From NCBI GenBank assembly GCA_029962745.1, contig CM057153.1, positions 39,105,612-39,169,611 on the forward strand: a stretch of 64,000 bases of DNA, given 5' to 3'. The stretch's first letter is position 1; the number at the start of each line of letters is the position of its first letter. A model generated the notes under the pieces. It was not told where the DNA came from. It made no database searches and saw only the letters and a list, made by a program, of their open reading frames with translations. A program made the position numbers and the translations under genes. Positions 34,397 to 45,812 of this stretch are shown piece by piece. This DNA is from Echinometra lucunter (taxonomy: Eukaryota > Echinodermata > Echinoidea > Camarodonta > Echinometridae).

Positions 34397-34410
34397 TGGC
34401 GTAGTCGGCA
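34397..34410 (+). promoter_or_regulatory. Primer binding site for tRNA-Ser
   Basis: TGGCGTAGTCGGCA begins two bases after the 5' LTR. It is the exact reverse complement of TGCCGACTACG plus CCA, the 3' end of conserved eukaryotic tRNA-Ser as I recall it. A 14-base match at the right place is convincing. Confidence 0.8.
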
Positions 34411-35152
34411 ATTGTAATTTGCGTAGGGAGTAGTAGTATACACACGTGTATCACATAGGCAAAAATCCGCCATTTTGTTTACATAGACTCCTGTGTTGTA
34501 GCAATTTCTGATTTTTTCAACTTCCATTTTTAGAGTTTATATCGTAATATTTTATTATCCCATACTTATTTATCGTTGTTAAACTTGTTTTTAGAGATTC
34601 TGTTAATATTTTCATTTTCATATTTGAAATTTTACCGTTTATTTCAGCCAAATAACTTGCAAAAATTTTCCACTAAAATAAAGCCGTAGCAGACGACATT
34701 TGTCTTATCGCCGGCTGTAGTTTCGAATTAATAATTGCATACATAGTTTATTATCTTGTTTAAAGTGATATTTTTTGTAATTTTGGCCGTATTTTAAGTA
34801 AAATTTGAGGTAGCAATTAGGGATAGCTGGAAAAATTTTTCATTGAGCTGCCATTTTGCCCTTTCAAAATTAGATTGAAGTGGGCGTGGTTAGTTAAACT
34901 TAACACTTAGAGCTGAACTTGATTCTTCAAATTTTCTATTTCAAATTTAATTTGTGGTGGTAGGGGCCAGCTCAAATTTTTGCTGAAAGAAGAAAATTGG
35001 AAGTGTAGTGTATGTTTGAGAAGGATTACACCTTAGTGATTATTATATTGTAGTAATTTTGTCCTACTCTTCAGTACTTGTTTAAGTGTAGGATTACATA
35101 GGCCTAGCTTTACTTTGTAATTTTATCTAAGTACTTATTTAAGTGTAGAATT

Positions 35153-35600
35153 TAATTTTGATTGACTTTCTATGCTTGTCAATCAATTCAAGTATAGAAA
35201 ATAAAATTTTTGATTGACTTTCTATACTTGTCAATCAAATTGAGTGTAGAAATTAAGCTGGCGGCTGCCGGGCTAAAGCCAGGGTAATAATATCCAAGTC
35301 CTTTGGAAGCGCATAGAGACGTTATATCATAATGTGATATGCGCTATACAAGAACTGTATATTATTATTATTATTATTATAGAAAGTAAATTTTTGATTG
35401 ACTTTTTACCTATACTTATCAAATTAAGGGTAGGAATTTTTGATTGACTTTCTATACTTGTCAATCAAATTGAGTGTAGAAAGTAAACTTTTGATTGACT
35501 TTTTACCTATACTTGTCAAATTAAGTGTAGGAATTTGACTTTTTACCTATACTTATCAAATTAAGTGTAGGAATTTTTGACTGATTTTCTGCCAGAAAAT
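35153..35600 (+). repeat. Tandem array of hairpin-forming units in the leader
   Basis: Six or seven units of about 45-50 bases. The typical form is TTGATTGAC, then TTTCTATACTT, then GTCAATCAA, each able to fold into a 9-base-pair hairpin, followed by TTGAGTGTAGAAA. A second subtype has TTTTTACCTATACTT in the loop and a degenerate right arm. The array is interrupted by a short insertion at about 35257-35380. Confidence 0.75.
35257..35380 (+). mobile_element. Short SINE-like insertion inside the hairpin array
   Basis: About 120 bases beginning near GCTGGCGGCTGCCGGGC and ending ATGCGCTATACAAGAACTGT followed by a TAT/TTA trinucleotide tail. It is flanked by TAGAAATTAA on the left and TAGAAAGTAA on the right, a plausible target duplication with one mismatch. 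A GCGCTATA end with a trinucleotide tail is typical of short retroposons in marine animals; I cannot name the family. Confidence 0.5.
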
Positions 35601-36058
35601 TGTCAGATCGAAGAAGAACACTAAGTAAGTAGGAAACTAAGTATGAAACTAATAAAGTAAGCAAGCAAGAAACAGCAAGAAACATTAGTATGAGAAACTA
35701 AGAAAGTGAATTTATATTAACTTTCTGCCTGTAATTTACAGTCAGATTGAACTCCCACTCTTTTCAATTTTGTAGGGGGAGTGAATAGTAGTTGAAAATT
35801 AAGAAAATTTAAGTGTAACATTAGGCATTTTTATATTGTACTTTTCCTATTTGTAATTAGACCATTTAGTGTCTAGATTCTGTCTAGATTAATGTTCTTG
35901 CATATTCCATGTAAGTACTTAGTCACTTCGTGGATTATCAGTAACATTCATTGACCATTTGTGCTTTTCTTCATTTAAGATTGGCAATTTTCCTGGATAT
36001 TGAGCAATCTCTCCTACATGTACATCATAACTAACCCTGTGACTAATATAATAAGACT

Positions 36059-37277
36059 ATGGTTCTTTCTCACAAAATAAGAATTAATTTTTGTGATGAG
36101 ACAGAAGTTTTGAAGGTTTGCAATGAAACAAAAGTAACCCAAATTTTAGATTGGAGAGAATATTGTGGGAACTTAGATAAGGAGTTATTTTTGAAATGTC
36201 CCCGCCTTGATGGAGCCGTGGCGCTCCTTGACTATTTTGATTTTACACCTTACCCGGGCGTCCCAACGAAAAAACATGTGGGTGTGCCAGCTACTCCATC
36301 TCCTTTGCAGGGGCCGTTCCCTCTATCAAGGCCCCAAGACATGGGACACCTACAGCAACGTGGTTCTGGAAAGGTCGACACAGGAAGGGGAGATTCTCAG
36401 CCACAGTACCCCCCCTCATTCACAGCCGTCTTCTCAGATGCTCGGCTCAGGGAGGTTAGATTCCCAACCGTGGTACCCCCCTTGCCCACAGCAAACTCCA
36501 TCCTTTCCTAATCCTACTCAAAATCATCCCTTTGAGCAATCTTCTTCCTACTCTCCGCCTACCCTTCCAGAAGGGATCTCATTCGATGGCAAGTCAAGCT
36601 GGAGGGCATTTAAGAACAAATTCACTTCTTACGCTTCCTCGTGTGGCTGGAATGGTCCTACCTGCCGGGATGCCCTGTGCTGGTCTCTTAAAGGGATAGC
36701 ATTGGAGTACTACTCCAACCTTTTGGATCAGGGCAATTTGGATTTTATGTTTATCATGTCGGCAATGGATCGTTGTTTTGATTATGGTAGGTTCCCAGAA
36801 GAGGCTTTAGCCGAATTTCAAACGGCTCGCCAGCAGCGTCATCGTCGTCACCCCCTTCCAACAGAGCAGACCTATCTGTATGAACAGGGTATTGACAACA
36901 CTTCCAAGGGTGCGGAGCCAGAAGTTTTCCAAGTTCGGCCCCCACCATCTGCCAGGCAATGTGTTAATACAAGTTCCACTTCTACCGAAGAACAAAGTAA
37001 AACTCTGTTTCAGTTTAGTACTGAAAATGACATTGATAGTCTAAAAACAGAAACAGGTTGCCTAAGGAGTGATATCACTGCCTTAAGAACAGATATAAGT
37101 GATATAAAGAAAAACATGGAAAGTATTGACACAACCCTGGCAGAGGTGCTTAAAACCTTGAAGACCCTCGAGGCCCAGAAAAAGTCTCGGGCCAGCTCTT
37201 CCCTTTCTTTTGCAGAGGCCCAGGAAAACTCCAAAGGATCGGAGAGCCAGGCCGATCTCCGATCCAGGAAGGATTAG
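36059..37277 (+). CDS. gag: gag-like gene of the LTR element, one-base frameshift
   Basis: The first frame opens at ATG 36059 and runs to 36511. A second frame, open through 36207-37277, carries the conserved part. The reading switches at the C7 run 36409-36415, where one C too many breaks a Tyr-Pro-Pro context that recurs intact with six C downstream near 36475. The main domain (about 36570-36840) has SFDGKSSWRAFKNKF, CRDALCWSLKG, a YY pair and FPEEALAEFQTARQQ, matching the Gypsy-type retrotransposon gag fold. Next come a Ser/Thr-rich linker and a coiled coil with a KKNMESIDTTLAEVLKTLK heptad pattern. No CCHC zinc knuckle is seen. The frameshift may be real or a homopolymer error. Confidence 0.75.
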
Positions 37278-37294
37278 GCCTCCAACAAGTAAGC

Positions 37295-38191
37295 ATGTCA
37301 AATATTGATGACCCACCTGATACTCCGGTTGGTCAACCCACTCACAACAGCCTTGAGAGTGAGGTAAGTACATGCAATTCTTTTGATATTTGGGAAGATG
37401 AGTGTTTATCCATTGCAGATCTTTTTGAAAGGTATGCCAATGGATTGGATCCTGTAGAGAAAGTTATTGTCAGTAAGGTAAGTAGTATTAGTAGTTGTAA
37501 TAGTAACTCTATGTTTTATGTACCTATTGTAGTTGGTAGTGTAAAATTAAGAGCAGTTGTTGATACTGCTGCTAAGGTAACTGTAGTCTCTGACAAATTC
37601 CTTCCTCTCCTGGATCCAGCACCATCTGTCCTCAAAGATGTCATTCTGCGGACAGCGGGCCAAAATCAGAAGATTACTGCAGTGAAGGTTGGCCCCATCC
37701 CCATCAAACTAGGTCAAACCTGGTTTGATGAGACTGTGTTCTGTGCCCCATTAGTTGATGATATGATACTTGGGCTAGATTTCCTACAGAAATTCGGTAT
37801 TGATATCGCTATCGCACAGCCCAAGCTCATCGTCGGTAGGGAACAGATACACATGTACTATGGAGCCAGCTCCCAAACTGCCTGCATCCAGAAAGCCTGC
37901 ACTGCTAGAACGGCCATGGTGCCCCCTACTAGTGTTAAGCGGCTGAGATGCACTCAGGAAGCCTGCATCGCTAGAAGGGCCAAGATGTCTCCTACTAGCG
38001 GTAAGCGGCTTAGATGTCTGGTTGAAGATCATCCAGATCACTGGCTCTTGACGGAAGGGAGCAAGGACTCCTTGTTCTGTCATTCCACTCGAGATGTCCC
38101 CGTATGGACTCCTCGAATCGTGTTTGATCGGGGAAAGGCACTTTCCAAGCATTCTGTTTTGCTATCAGCCCAGAGGCTACCTGGAAGATAG
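37295..38191 (+). CDS. Retropepsin-like protease frame of the LTR element
   Basis: 298 codons from ATG 37295, in the -1 frame relative to gag and open upstream into the end of gag, so it may be expressed by frameshifting or reinitiation. The active-site region reads VVDTAAKVTVV (Asp-Thr-Ala in place of the commoner Asp-Ser/Thr-Gly), and the flap-distal motif is MILGLDFL. After the protease a 24-residue segment is repeated in tandem (ARTAMVPPTSVKRLRC, then ARRAKMSPTSGKRLRC), followed by a linker like that before reverse transcriptase in Gypsy elements. The frame then stops, and no polymerase follows. Confidence 0.75.
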   Translation: MSNIDDPPDTPVGQPTHNSLESEVSTCNSFDIWEDECLSIADLFERYANGLDPVEKVIVSKVSSISSCNSNSMFYVPIVVGSVKLRAVVDTAAKVTVVSDKFLPLLDPAPSVLKDVILRTAGQNQKITAVKVGPIPIKLGQTWFDETVFCAPLVDDMILGLDFLQKFGIDIAIAQPKLIVGREQIHMYYGASSQTACIQKACTARTAMVPPTSVKRLRCTQEACIARRAKMSPTSGKRLRCLVEDHPDHWLLTEGSKDSLFCHSTRDVPVWTPRIVFDRGKALSKHSVLLSAQRLPGR

Positions 38192-41151
38192 ATGGTTTTT
38201 ACTTCTAAAATTATTTCTAATAATTTCTTGTGCTATTTTGGTTGATTATTGGCCCAGTGGTGATCAGGTAAAGGGAATAATTATATTTCTTTCTTGATAT
38301 ATTTTGTTATTTATTTCCTGGTCCTTACCCAATGCAACTGCATTGATTAATAGTGTTGTTGGATTGTTCATTGTTGACCCATTTAAACACAACATTAAGT
38401 TATCCTGAAACAAATTTGCCAGTTCCATGTGACTGAAATTCCCATTCAGTATGTGTCAACATTCGATATTTTGACTAATTAGATTATTGGGTCCATGATA
38501 AAAAACTTAACCTTGTTCAGAAATTCTTAAACATCACCTTTAATTCTCAAAATGAAAATGTAGCACAAATTATTTTACAAGAAATTATTGGAATTATCTT
38601 TTGTTATACTAACCTGACCTACTTTTTCCCTAAGGTCAAAACAGAATTTGTGTTTTGGATTCCGCAGTGAAAGTGTAGTTAACATTGTACATTGGAAAGT
38701 GTTTCCTTTTGTTAAGCAGCCAGACCTGTGTCAGCCGCAGAACAGATTTATTTCAATGGAACATCCCCCCCACGGTGAAACGTGTGTGGAATAAAAACAT
38801 TGTGTCTCATTTACTTTTGTTTGAAAATATATGTAAATCTATTTCATTATTAATTGCAGTTATAATAATAAACAGTCATATTTTCAATGGCAGGACTGTT
38901 TTTCCACCAAGTTAGGTGGGAATTGGACTCCATTTGCTATAATACATGACCTCAGTCATTGCAAATTTACAACCCCTGACCTTTGAGGTCAGTATCAATG
39001 CACCATGTTACTTTTCTGATAATATATGGTGCTTGAGTTCATATCAACATGGCACTTTCCAGTTACTTATATCATACCAACTTACTTTTTGGTTAAGGAA
39101 TGTTGTTTAACCCTGGAAACCAGACTGCCCTTGTGATAAAATAAGTTTGATCACAACGGGGGAGACTAGACTTCCACGATGATTTATAAAAACTTGTTTG
39201 CTTTATAAGATTTTATAGAGCTTATCGTGAACTGCACTTTCTAATAATTTAGACAACAACAAGGACACGTTGCTGTCCAGTTTTTGTTCCATTAGACTTT
39301 TTAGAGCATTCTCTGAACTGCTCTTTCTATCACCTTATACAATGGCAAAAATAGCATATTAGTTTTCAACTTTTTGATCATTACTTTGTAAACCAAAACT
39401 TGTATAGTATTTCCCATTTATTATCAGGAAATATTTTAGCAGTCAATTAATCATTCAAGACATTCATACATGTACAGTATGTCAGATGTTTTATAATATC
39501 TGGACATGCTGATGTTACAAGTCTTGCAGGTACACCAATCATTTTGGCATTGGCCTATTTCATTACTTTGATTACAGTCACTTTGGGTTGACAGTTTAGA
39601 GTACAAAAGACATTGGTCATAACCTTTATTGAGACTTCCAATTGACATGTGTTCTGAATCATTCTAATAGAATTTGACACTGAGCCCATCCTTGCAGGTA
39701 ACTTAGTGCTTATTCTTATACCTCATGAAAGGGCTCCCCAACATTCATAAGAATACTTTACATCTTCAGTAGCCTCCTTGTAAGAGACTGGATCCTGTGA
39801 CCTTCAGGAATTACTTATCATATTCCCTTCTTCTTTTTATGAATAAGGATTTGAATTGAATTTTTGGATTGTTGATTTGACATGACTAGAAGTTCAGGCA
39901 GGAATCCAGTCAACAGAATAAACCTTTTCAAAGAATTATGTTGGTTGGGATTCAGGCTCTAAATTTAATGCCCAAAATTCACCTTAATGCTCTAACACCT
40001 TATAGTTACATGTATATTGGATAACTCAATCCCTTTGTTTTTCTGAATAACAAAAAGTATTAAAGCCTTCATTTACATTGTAACTCATCTGCCATTCTGC
40101 TACTGGCTCATGTTACAGGTACATAGTAGATTCGGTGATGACCCAATGCATAATTTGAATTGATGGAACTTCTTGTGTTATTTCCCCCAGTTTGTGGCAT
40201 GTCTAAAATTGTTCTTTTATTCCATTTGAGTATTATAATTCCTTTGCCAAATATTTCGCCATATTAGATCATCACCTCTAATCCATAATGGATGATGCAT
40301 TTTAATTAGCATGGATATGGCCATCCTCTAGTGTTGCCTATGTCCGGCGCAGGAAAATCCCCCACTGCTGAACTGCTTCGGCTCTTAGGAGAATTCTTGT
40401 GTTGGGTGGCATCATGATATTTTGGCCATGGCTGGACTGTTGTCCGAGCTTTGCAACATTCCCAGAGAAAGTTGAAAGAGCCATTTGGGCTCAGGAGTTA
40501 GGGATACTTAGCTCTTCCTATCTCCCCTCAGTTCTCCTGGGTATAACTGAAATGCACTATCTGTTTACCCTTTATAGAGTCACCCGGCCCCATCGAGCCA
40601 TGTGGCTCTCCACTGGAGCCATCTGGTTTTTCTCCTTTGCCACACTTCTTTCTGTTTTTGATGTTTTCATGCCTTCTTAACACTGTTAACATTTTTCCAT
40701 ACAAAAAACTGCTCAATCTCAGTCATTAGGTGTTTTGGTTTGTAATTGAAAAGAAAAAAAAACATATAGCACAATTACAGGTTGAAGCATTGAGCATCTG
40801 CCTCTCTAACTAGTTAGATCGGGGGGCATAGACCATTATTGGTTGAGAAGCCCCTGCATATTATTTGTGGACGGGCTTGCCCGATGATCAAATCTGGCCA
40901 TGGGGGGTATGACAGCTTTTTGCATATACCAGGTCAATGTTTGCCTTGTACACTTTCTTTAATAATTGCGTAAGGTATCATAAGACTTTTTCAAAGGAAG
41001 TTGTTTCTTTTTTTTGTATAATTGTTTACCTAGGTAATCATTTATCTCTCCCATTTGGAAAGACTGTTTCAAGTTGAATACAATGCTCAGATTAATTTAT
41101 AGTTAGGTTTTAAGTCGAGAGTAGGCTCTCGCCTCATAAGATGGGGAGTAT
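38192..41151 (+). other. Non-coding 3' half of the LTR element
   Basis: About 3 kb, AT-rich, without reverse transcriptase, RNase H, chromodomain or integrase motifs in any frame. It replaces the polymerase region of a full element. A small hydrophobic frame lies at 40372-40680. Just before the 3' LTR, AAGATGGGGAGTAT is a possible polypurine tract (41139-41151). Confidence 0.65.
40372..40680 (+). CDS. Small hydrophobic frame in the LTR element
   Basis: Open from 40372 to the TAA at 40678-40680, with a Met at 40414 giving 88 residues. It has two likely membrane segments (LPSVLLGITEMHYLF and WFFSFATLLSVFDVF) separated by a basic loop (YRVTRPHRAMW). Composition is more GC-rich than its surroundings. 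It occupies the place where envelope-like frames sit in some LTR elements, but I see no match to a known family. It may be chance or captured sequence. Confidence 0.3.
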   Translation, partial: TASALRRILVLGGIMIFWPWLDCCPSFATFPEKVERAIWAQELGILSSSYLPSVLLGITEMHYLFTLYRVTRPHRAMWLSTGAIWFFSFATLLSVFDVFMPS

Positions 41152-41505
41152 TGTAGAGATTTGGCCCCATTCACATTTACATTCACACCTATTCACATAC
41201 ACACCTGCTAATGTACATTCCAATAGCATTATGTTAAGTACATGACAATGCACATGGCATGCACTGTTCAGTAGTGCACTGCCAAGATTGAGTCAGTGCA
41301 ACTTTTTGAGCTTGGAATGAACAGACCTGTTTCTACTGATCATCTTCTGAGTCTGAGCTCTGCACCCTGCACCATTGGTCTTCGGGAGATCTCCCCACCG
41401 GGTAGCTGTTTTCCTGCGGACTTCTGAGACTTAGAAGTAGTTCAAGTAAGAGTAGCATCATATTTTAGGGTAGTTTAGGAGTAATTCCTCGGCCATTTTA
41501 CTACA
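41152..41505 (+). repeat. 3' LTR
   Basis: 354 bases with the same ends and sequence as 34041-34394, followed by CCTG, the target duplication. Confidence 0.93.
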
Positions 41506-41667
41506 CCTGTATACGCAGCCCAGCCTGGCCTGGCAGGTTTGCCAGCGGTCTGGACTGGCGCTGGCAGGCCGGTGTTCTCCGGCCGACCGACAGCTGATTC
41601 GGCACAGAGTTAAACACCAAATTCTATTCTATTCAGTCTAACTTATTCATGGCATAACACAATCAAT

Positions 41668-42167
41668 NNNNNNNNNNNNNNNNNNNNNNNNNNNNNNNNN
41701 NNNNNNNNNNNNNNNNNNNNNNNNNNNNNNNNNNNNNNNNNNNNNNNNNNNNNNNNNNNNNNNNNNNNNNNNNNNNNNNNNNNNNNNNNNNNNNNNNNNN
41801 NNNNNNNNNNNNNNNNNNNNNNNNNNNNNNNNNNNNNNNNNNNNNNNNNNNNNNNNNNNNNNNNNNNNNNNNNNNNNNNNNNNNNNNNNNNNNNNNNNNN
41901 NNNNNNNNNNNNNNNNNNNNNNNNNNNNNNNNNNNNNNNNNNNNNNNNNNNNNNNNNNNNNNNNNNNNNNNNNNNNNNNNNNNNNNNNNNNNNNNNNNNN
42001 NNNNNNNNNNNNNNNNNNNNNNNNNNNNNNNNNNNNNNNNNNNNNNNNNNNNNNNNNNNNNNNNNNNNNNNNNNNNNNNNNNNNNNNNNNNNNNNNNNNN
42101 NNNNNNNNNNNNNNNNNNNNNNNNNNNNNNNNNNNNNNNNNNNNNNNNNNNNNNNNNNNNNNNNNNN
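41668..42167. other. Assembly gap of 500 N
   Basis: Exactly 500 N, likely a placeholder of arbitrary size, 162 bases after the LTR element. True distance across it is unknown. Confidence 0.98.
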
Positions 42168-44008
42168 GAGCTGACTAAGCATTTTTTTCTCAGGTAGATG
42201 TTTACAAAAGATTAAATAAAGAAATGAAAAACAGAATTTAGTCAGTCATAACTGATTTTCTTTTAATAAACAAAATGTCAGTTGACGTGGGAAAAGATAT
42301 AAATCATTTATGGCAGCGAGTACAGAAGAGACTAACAGCTAATTACATCTGAGTGAAATAAACAATACCATGTTTCCTGGAACCAGCCAGTGTTTTCTGA
42401 TTAATGCATCGAGTATTATATTTTTAGCAGTATTTTTCTTTTGAAATAAATTCCACAAGTGTCTCATAATAGCTCCTGTGTAAATTTGTGAGAGAGCTTG
42501 GATTATGTGGTAGGGAGACGGGACACTTAAAACCAAAGATGAATTCATAAAGCTTGAAAACATAATACTGGGAATGACCATACAGTAAAGTGTATCAAAG
42601 CTGCTTCTTTATTTGATTGAGTTTAACTTTACTACAGCTTTTTGTATTATTAAACTGGAATATCATTTCTTTCGTGGGCAGTCTGGGATATCCAAGGAAG
42701 AATTTGACTAGTTAGCAGTAATAGCATACCATGTAATTTGAAAATATAGATGACAGAAGTTTCGATTATCTATATTTTCTTTCACAATTTTACAAATTAT
42801 GAAACATGATGAGATGTACAATTGGATGCGAATAATAAAACTCTATACTTTCCCTCTATACGAATAAACAATTCTAACATTCGAATAACCTTGTTATTAT
42901 TTATTTGAATATCGTATGATCATATCACCTATTCATGTGGGACAATAAGAAGAACCAGCAACATAACATCGTTCTCCCTTTCTGTATACCTCTTTCATTT
43001 TTCCAGCGAGAACTGGCGATGCCTTTATAATAGCGAAAATATTGATGCCGAATCACAATTTCATCAAAAGTATATAATTAAGGCATGTTATACTATTTAC
43101 ATGAGTACTGAACATAATCATATAAACATCATTTTCTAATACATTGTAATAATGTAGCTTTGTCAATGTGCATGTAAACATGTATATGTGACAATAATGC
43201 GATTGCAAAATATAAAGGGAAACAACACTTTGCAGAATTTCAAAGAAATGCTTACATTTGAAAAATTAATTATTTTGTCTGGCTAGATTTTCAATTTCCC
43301 CCTTCATCTATATATTGCACTAATAACGTTGCAACATTTGAGAGGCTTCATGCATATCAAATTAATCATTACAAGCTCATACAAAGACTTTACCATATTA
43401 TTCAAGAATTCCTCACATCGAGTTTCGATAGCCCGACAGTCAGACGACAGCTCAAGATATGAATAGATAGAAGACAGTTTTATCTTTCTCATAATAATGA
43501 CAACAGTGTTCACTGTTGTCATGGAATCGTAAGGAGACCCCCATTTACTGTAATCTAGGGATCCTTGTCAAGCACAGTCCATCTGTGTATTATTTGTGCA
43601 CTCATTTATTAGATCGATTAACAATTATCTATCTATTCACTGAGAATAATTCCCGTGTGCATACCAGGCGTTACTTCGATTCGTTTCAATAATACCTGCG
43701 CTAATCACGTTTTCCAATGTATTAGCGCATACGTCGACAATTCAAGGGATGGTTATTTTTGCATTCATATTTGTTAAGCATAACTGCGCTTCAAAGACGG
43801 AGCCCTGCCACATCGTCAGGGAAATGACATCTCTTGTTTAACGAGCATAATTATTTCATTTATTGACGAATGGAAATAGGAATAGAAAATTTGAAATGCA
43901 TGCGGATTATGATGAAGCAGAGAAGAGGAGAACACTCCTAAATGTAAAAGCTCAGGAATACAGTCGTATCCCCGAATTTATATCTCAGCCATGCCGATAA
44001 GAAGACCA
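42168..44008. other. Intergenic, no gene seen
   Basis: AT-rich sequence without coding blocks, RNA genes or recognisable repeats. Confidence 0.5.
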
Positions 44009-44188
44009 GGGCCCCGTCTTACGAAGAGTTGTGATCGATTCGAATCAACCTCAACTCTGAGATTGATCTCAACTGTGTACTTAAGAGATAGTGGTTGAGA
44101 TTAATCTAAACTATCTCTTCAGTACACAGATCAATCTCAGAGTTGAGATTAATCCGAAACGATGGCAACTCTTTGTAAGACGGGGCCC
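44009..44188. mobile_element. Fully palindromic MITE with GGGCCCCGTCTTAC ends
   Basis: 180 bases. The ends GGGCCCCGTCTTACGAAGAG and CTCTTTGTAAGACGGGGCCC are inverted complements, and the pairing continues to the middle (CTCAACTCTGAGATTGATCT against AGATCAATCTCAGAGTTGAG). Each arm also contains smaller direct and inverted GAGATTGATCTC words. No coding capacity. The target duplication is unclear. Confidence 0.8.
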
Positions 44189-45378
44189 AGAACAATAACA
44201 GACCCGAAAGAAAAATACTTTTCTTTGAACGGTTAAGTTATCGGTCGGTTTGGATTTGGTTTTGTTGTGTGACAGGGATATCAACCGTAACTCTCAGAGA
44301 GACCTGGAAGTCCTACATTAGACGACTAATGGCTCGCTTAATCCTATCACCCTAAAATAGAGACTCCTATCCGAGTCCGGACGAACATACATTCCTAACC
44401 CGCTCTGCGTCACTGCAAATTCCTGAATCATGCATAAGTTTCCTATGAGAGAGTTGAAAGTTTGCAGTGGTTGATAAGCTATTTGTTTGCTGAATAAGAA
44501 GGGAATACCCACGCCCTTTTGTTTAGTCCCGAGAGTGTATTACCTGGGTCCATTTTAAGAACAAACTGGTTTATATATAATCTTGAGGCATCCCAGGTTA
44601 GTAATCTCAGTGTGCCTGTTGCACAGAAGGTATTATTTCTATCGATCTGCGCTACTATCAATCCTACAACAAAGCTCAGAAACCAGTATTAAATGTTTGC
44701 ATTGTAACTTCAATTCCAAATCCCTTCTTGTACAATCACTCTAACCATGCTAACACGGTGTGTCAAAGACCTAGCCGGACATTGACGCATTCTAACGTCA
44801 ATACAATGACGCCTCCAGCGTGGGTGACAGGCATTAACGAAAGCAGCAGAGGCGTACGTAGCAAATTAATGACTCTCATCGTTATGCACCTTCTCATTTC
44901 TTTACAAACATTTATAATTGTTAATATTTTGCATACCACAGATTAAAACTGTCTCAATAAATTCTCCTGAGTATGTCACTATTCATTTGGTACAAATTGA
45001 TATAGTAGTAATATGGTTCAAATCATATACATTCAAACCTGAACTTGTAAACGTGCAGAATGAAATTGATTAGCCATTGATAACTTATACGACGCTAAAA
45101 ACATTATCACACTTGAAAAAATGGTTATTCACATGTGAACATTTCCAATGGATGAATTTCAACTTCTCGTTGCCGGGAGGGATTTAACTACTGCCTTATC
45201 TTCATTATACGAATGCTGTTAAATCTTTGATACTAGTATAAGATCACACACTACTATGATAATCAAAATACAATATACATTGCCATATAGTAAATACACG
45301 TATAACATAATGCAATTATTCGTTAAATCTTAAATTCTGGTAAGAAAAAAACTGTATCATAAGAAAAACTGAATTCGT
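44189..45378. other. Intergenic, no gene seen
   Basis: AT-rich; no coding block or repeat that I can support. Confidence 0.45.
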
Positions 45379-45812
45379 GGGGGGGGGGGGGGCTGTCAAC
45401 TATATTGCTGCACACACGCGCGACCAGAAAAACGCGTGAAAAGGGTATAGTTTTTACCGGTTAAGGCCCGTTACCATTACGTGCGTGACACGTTTAGTAT
45501 GTCAAAAGGCCAAAAATCAGGGGGGGGGGGCGGAGGGTATGCTTTTATGTTGTTTTTTTCAACACGTGTTTAGGGCATCCTTTTCCCTATCGTTAGTCTG
45601 GACTTTGTGCAGCCTCGTATTTTTGTATGGTATGTTTGAGGAGGTTGAACTTGGTTAGGGAATAAATTTTTGGAGAAGAGGCTAAAAAAAAAAAATCGAA
45701 AAGGGGGTAATTTTGACCATTGGATAAAACTCGTTTAGGGTGGTTTTGGAAAACCCATGGCCATGCGTTTGTACAGGATATGTACTGACTGCCCCCCCCC
45801 CCCCCTCCCGGA
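45379..45812. mobile_element. Second poly-G/poly-C-bounded element
   Basis: It begins with a G13 run and ends with a C13 run followed by TCCCGG; another G run lies near 45521. Internal words ACGCGTGAAAAGGGTATAG and AAAAGGGGGTAATTTT look like diverged tandem units. Same general build as 31046-31494, but the inner sequence differs. Confidence 0.4.

Larger units (their letters stand above)
34041..41505 (+). mobile_element. Non-autonomous Ty3/Gypsy-like LTR retrotransposon
   Basis: The element is 7465 bases, bounded by two 354-base LTRs that read as identical, with CCTG on both outer sides (4-bp target duplication). It has a tRNA-Ser primer site, a leader with hairpin repeats, a gag-type gene, a protease frame and a polypurine stretch. 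No reverse transcriptase, RNase H or integrase motif is found in 38192-41151 on either strand. With LTRs this alike, insertion was recent, so the missing functions were presumably supplied in trans by a related full-length element. Confidence 0.9.

Noticed and set aside
41643..42182. Minus-strand open frame of 179 codons
   Set aside because: It spans the 500-N gap and has no real sequence.
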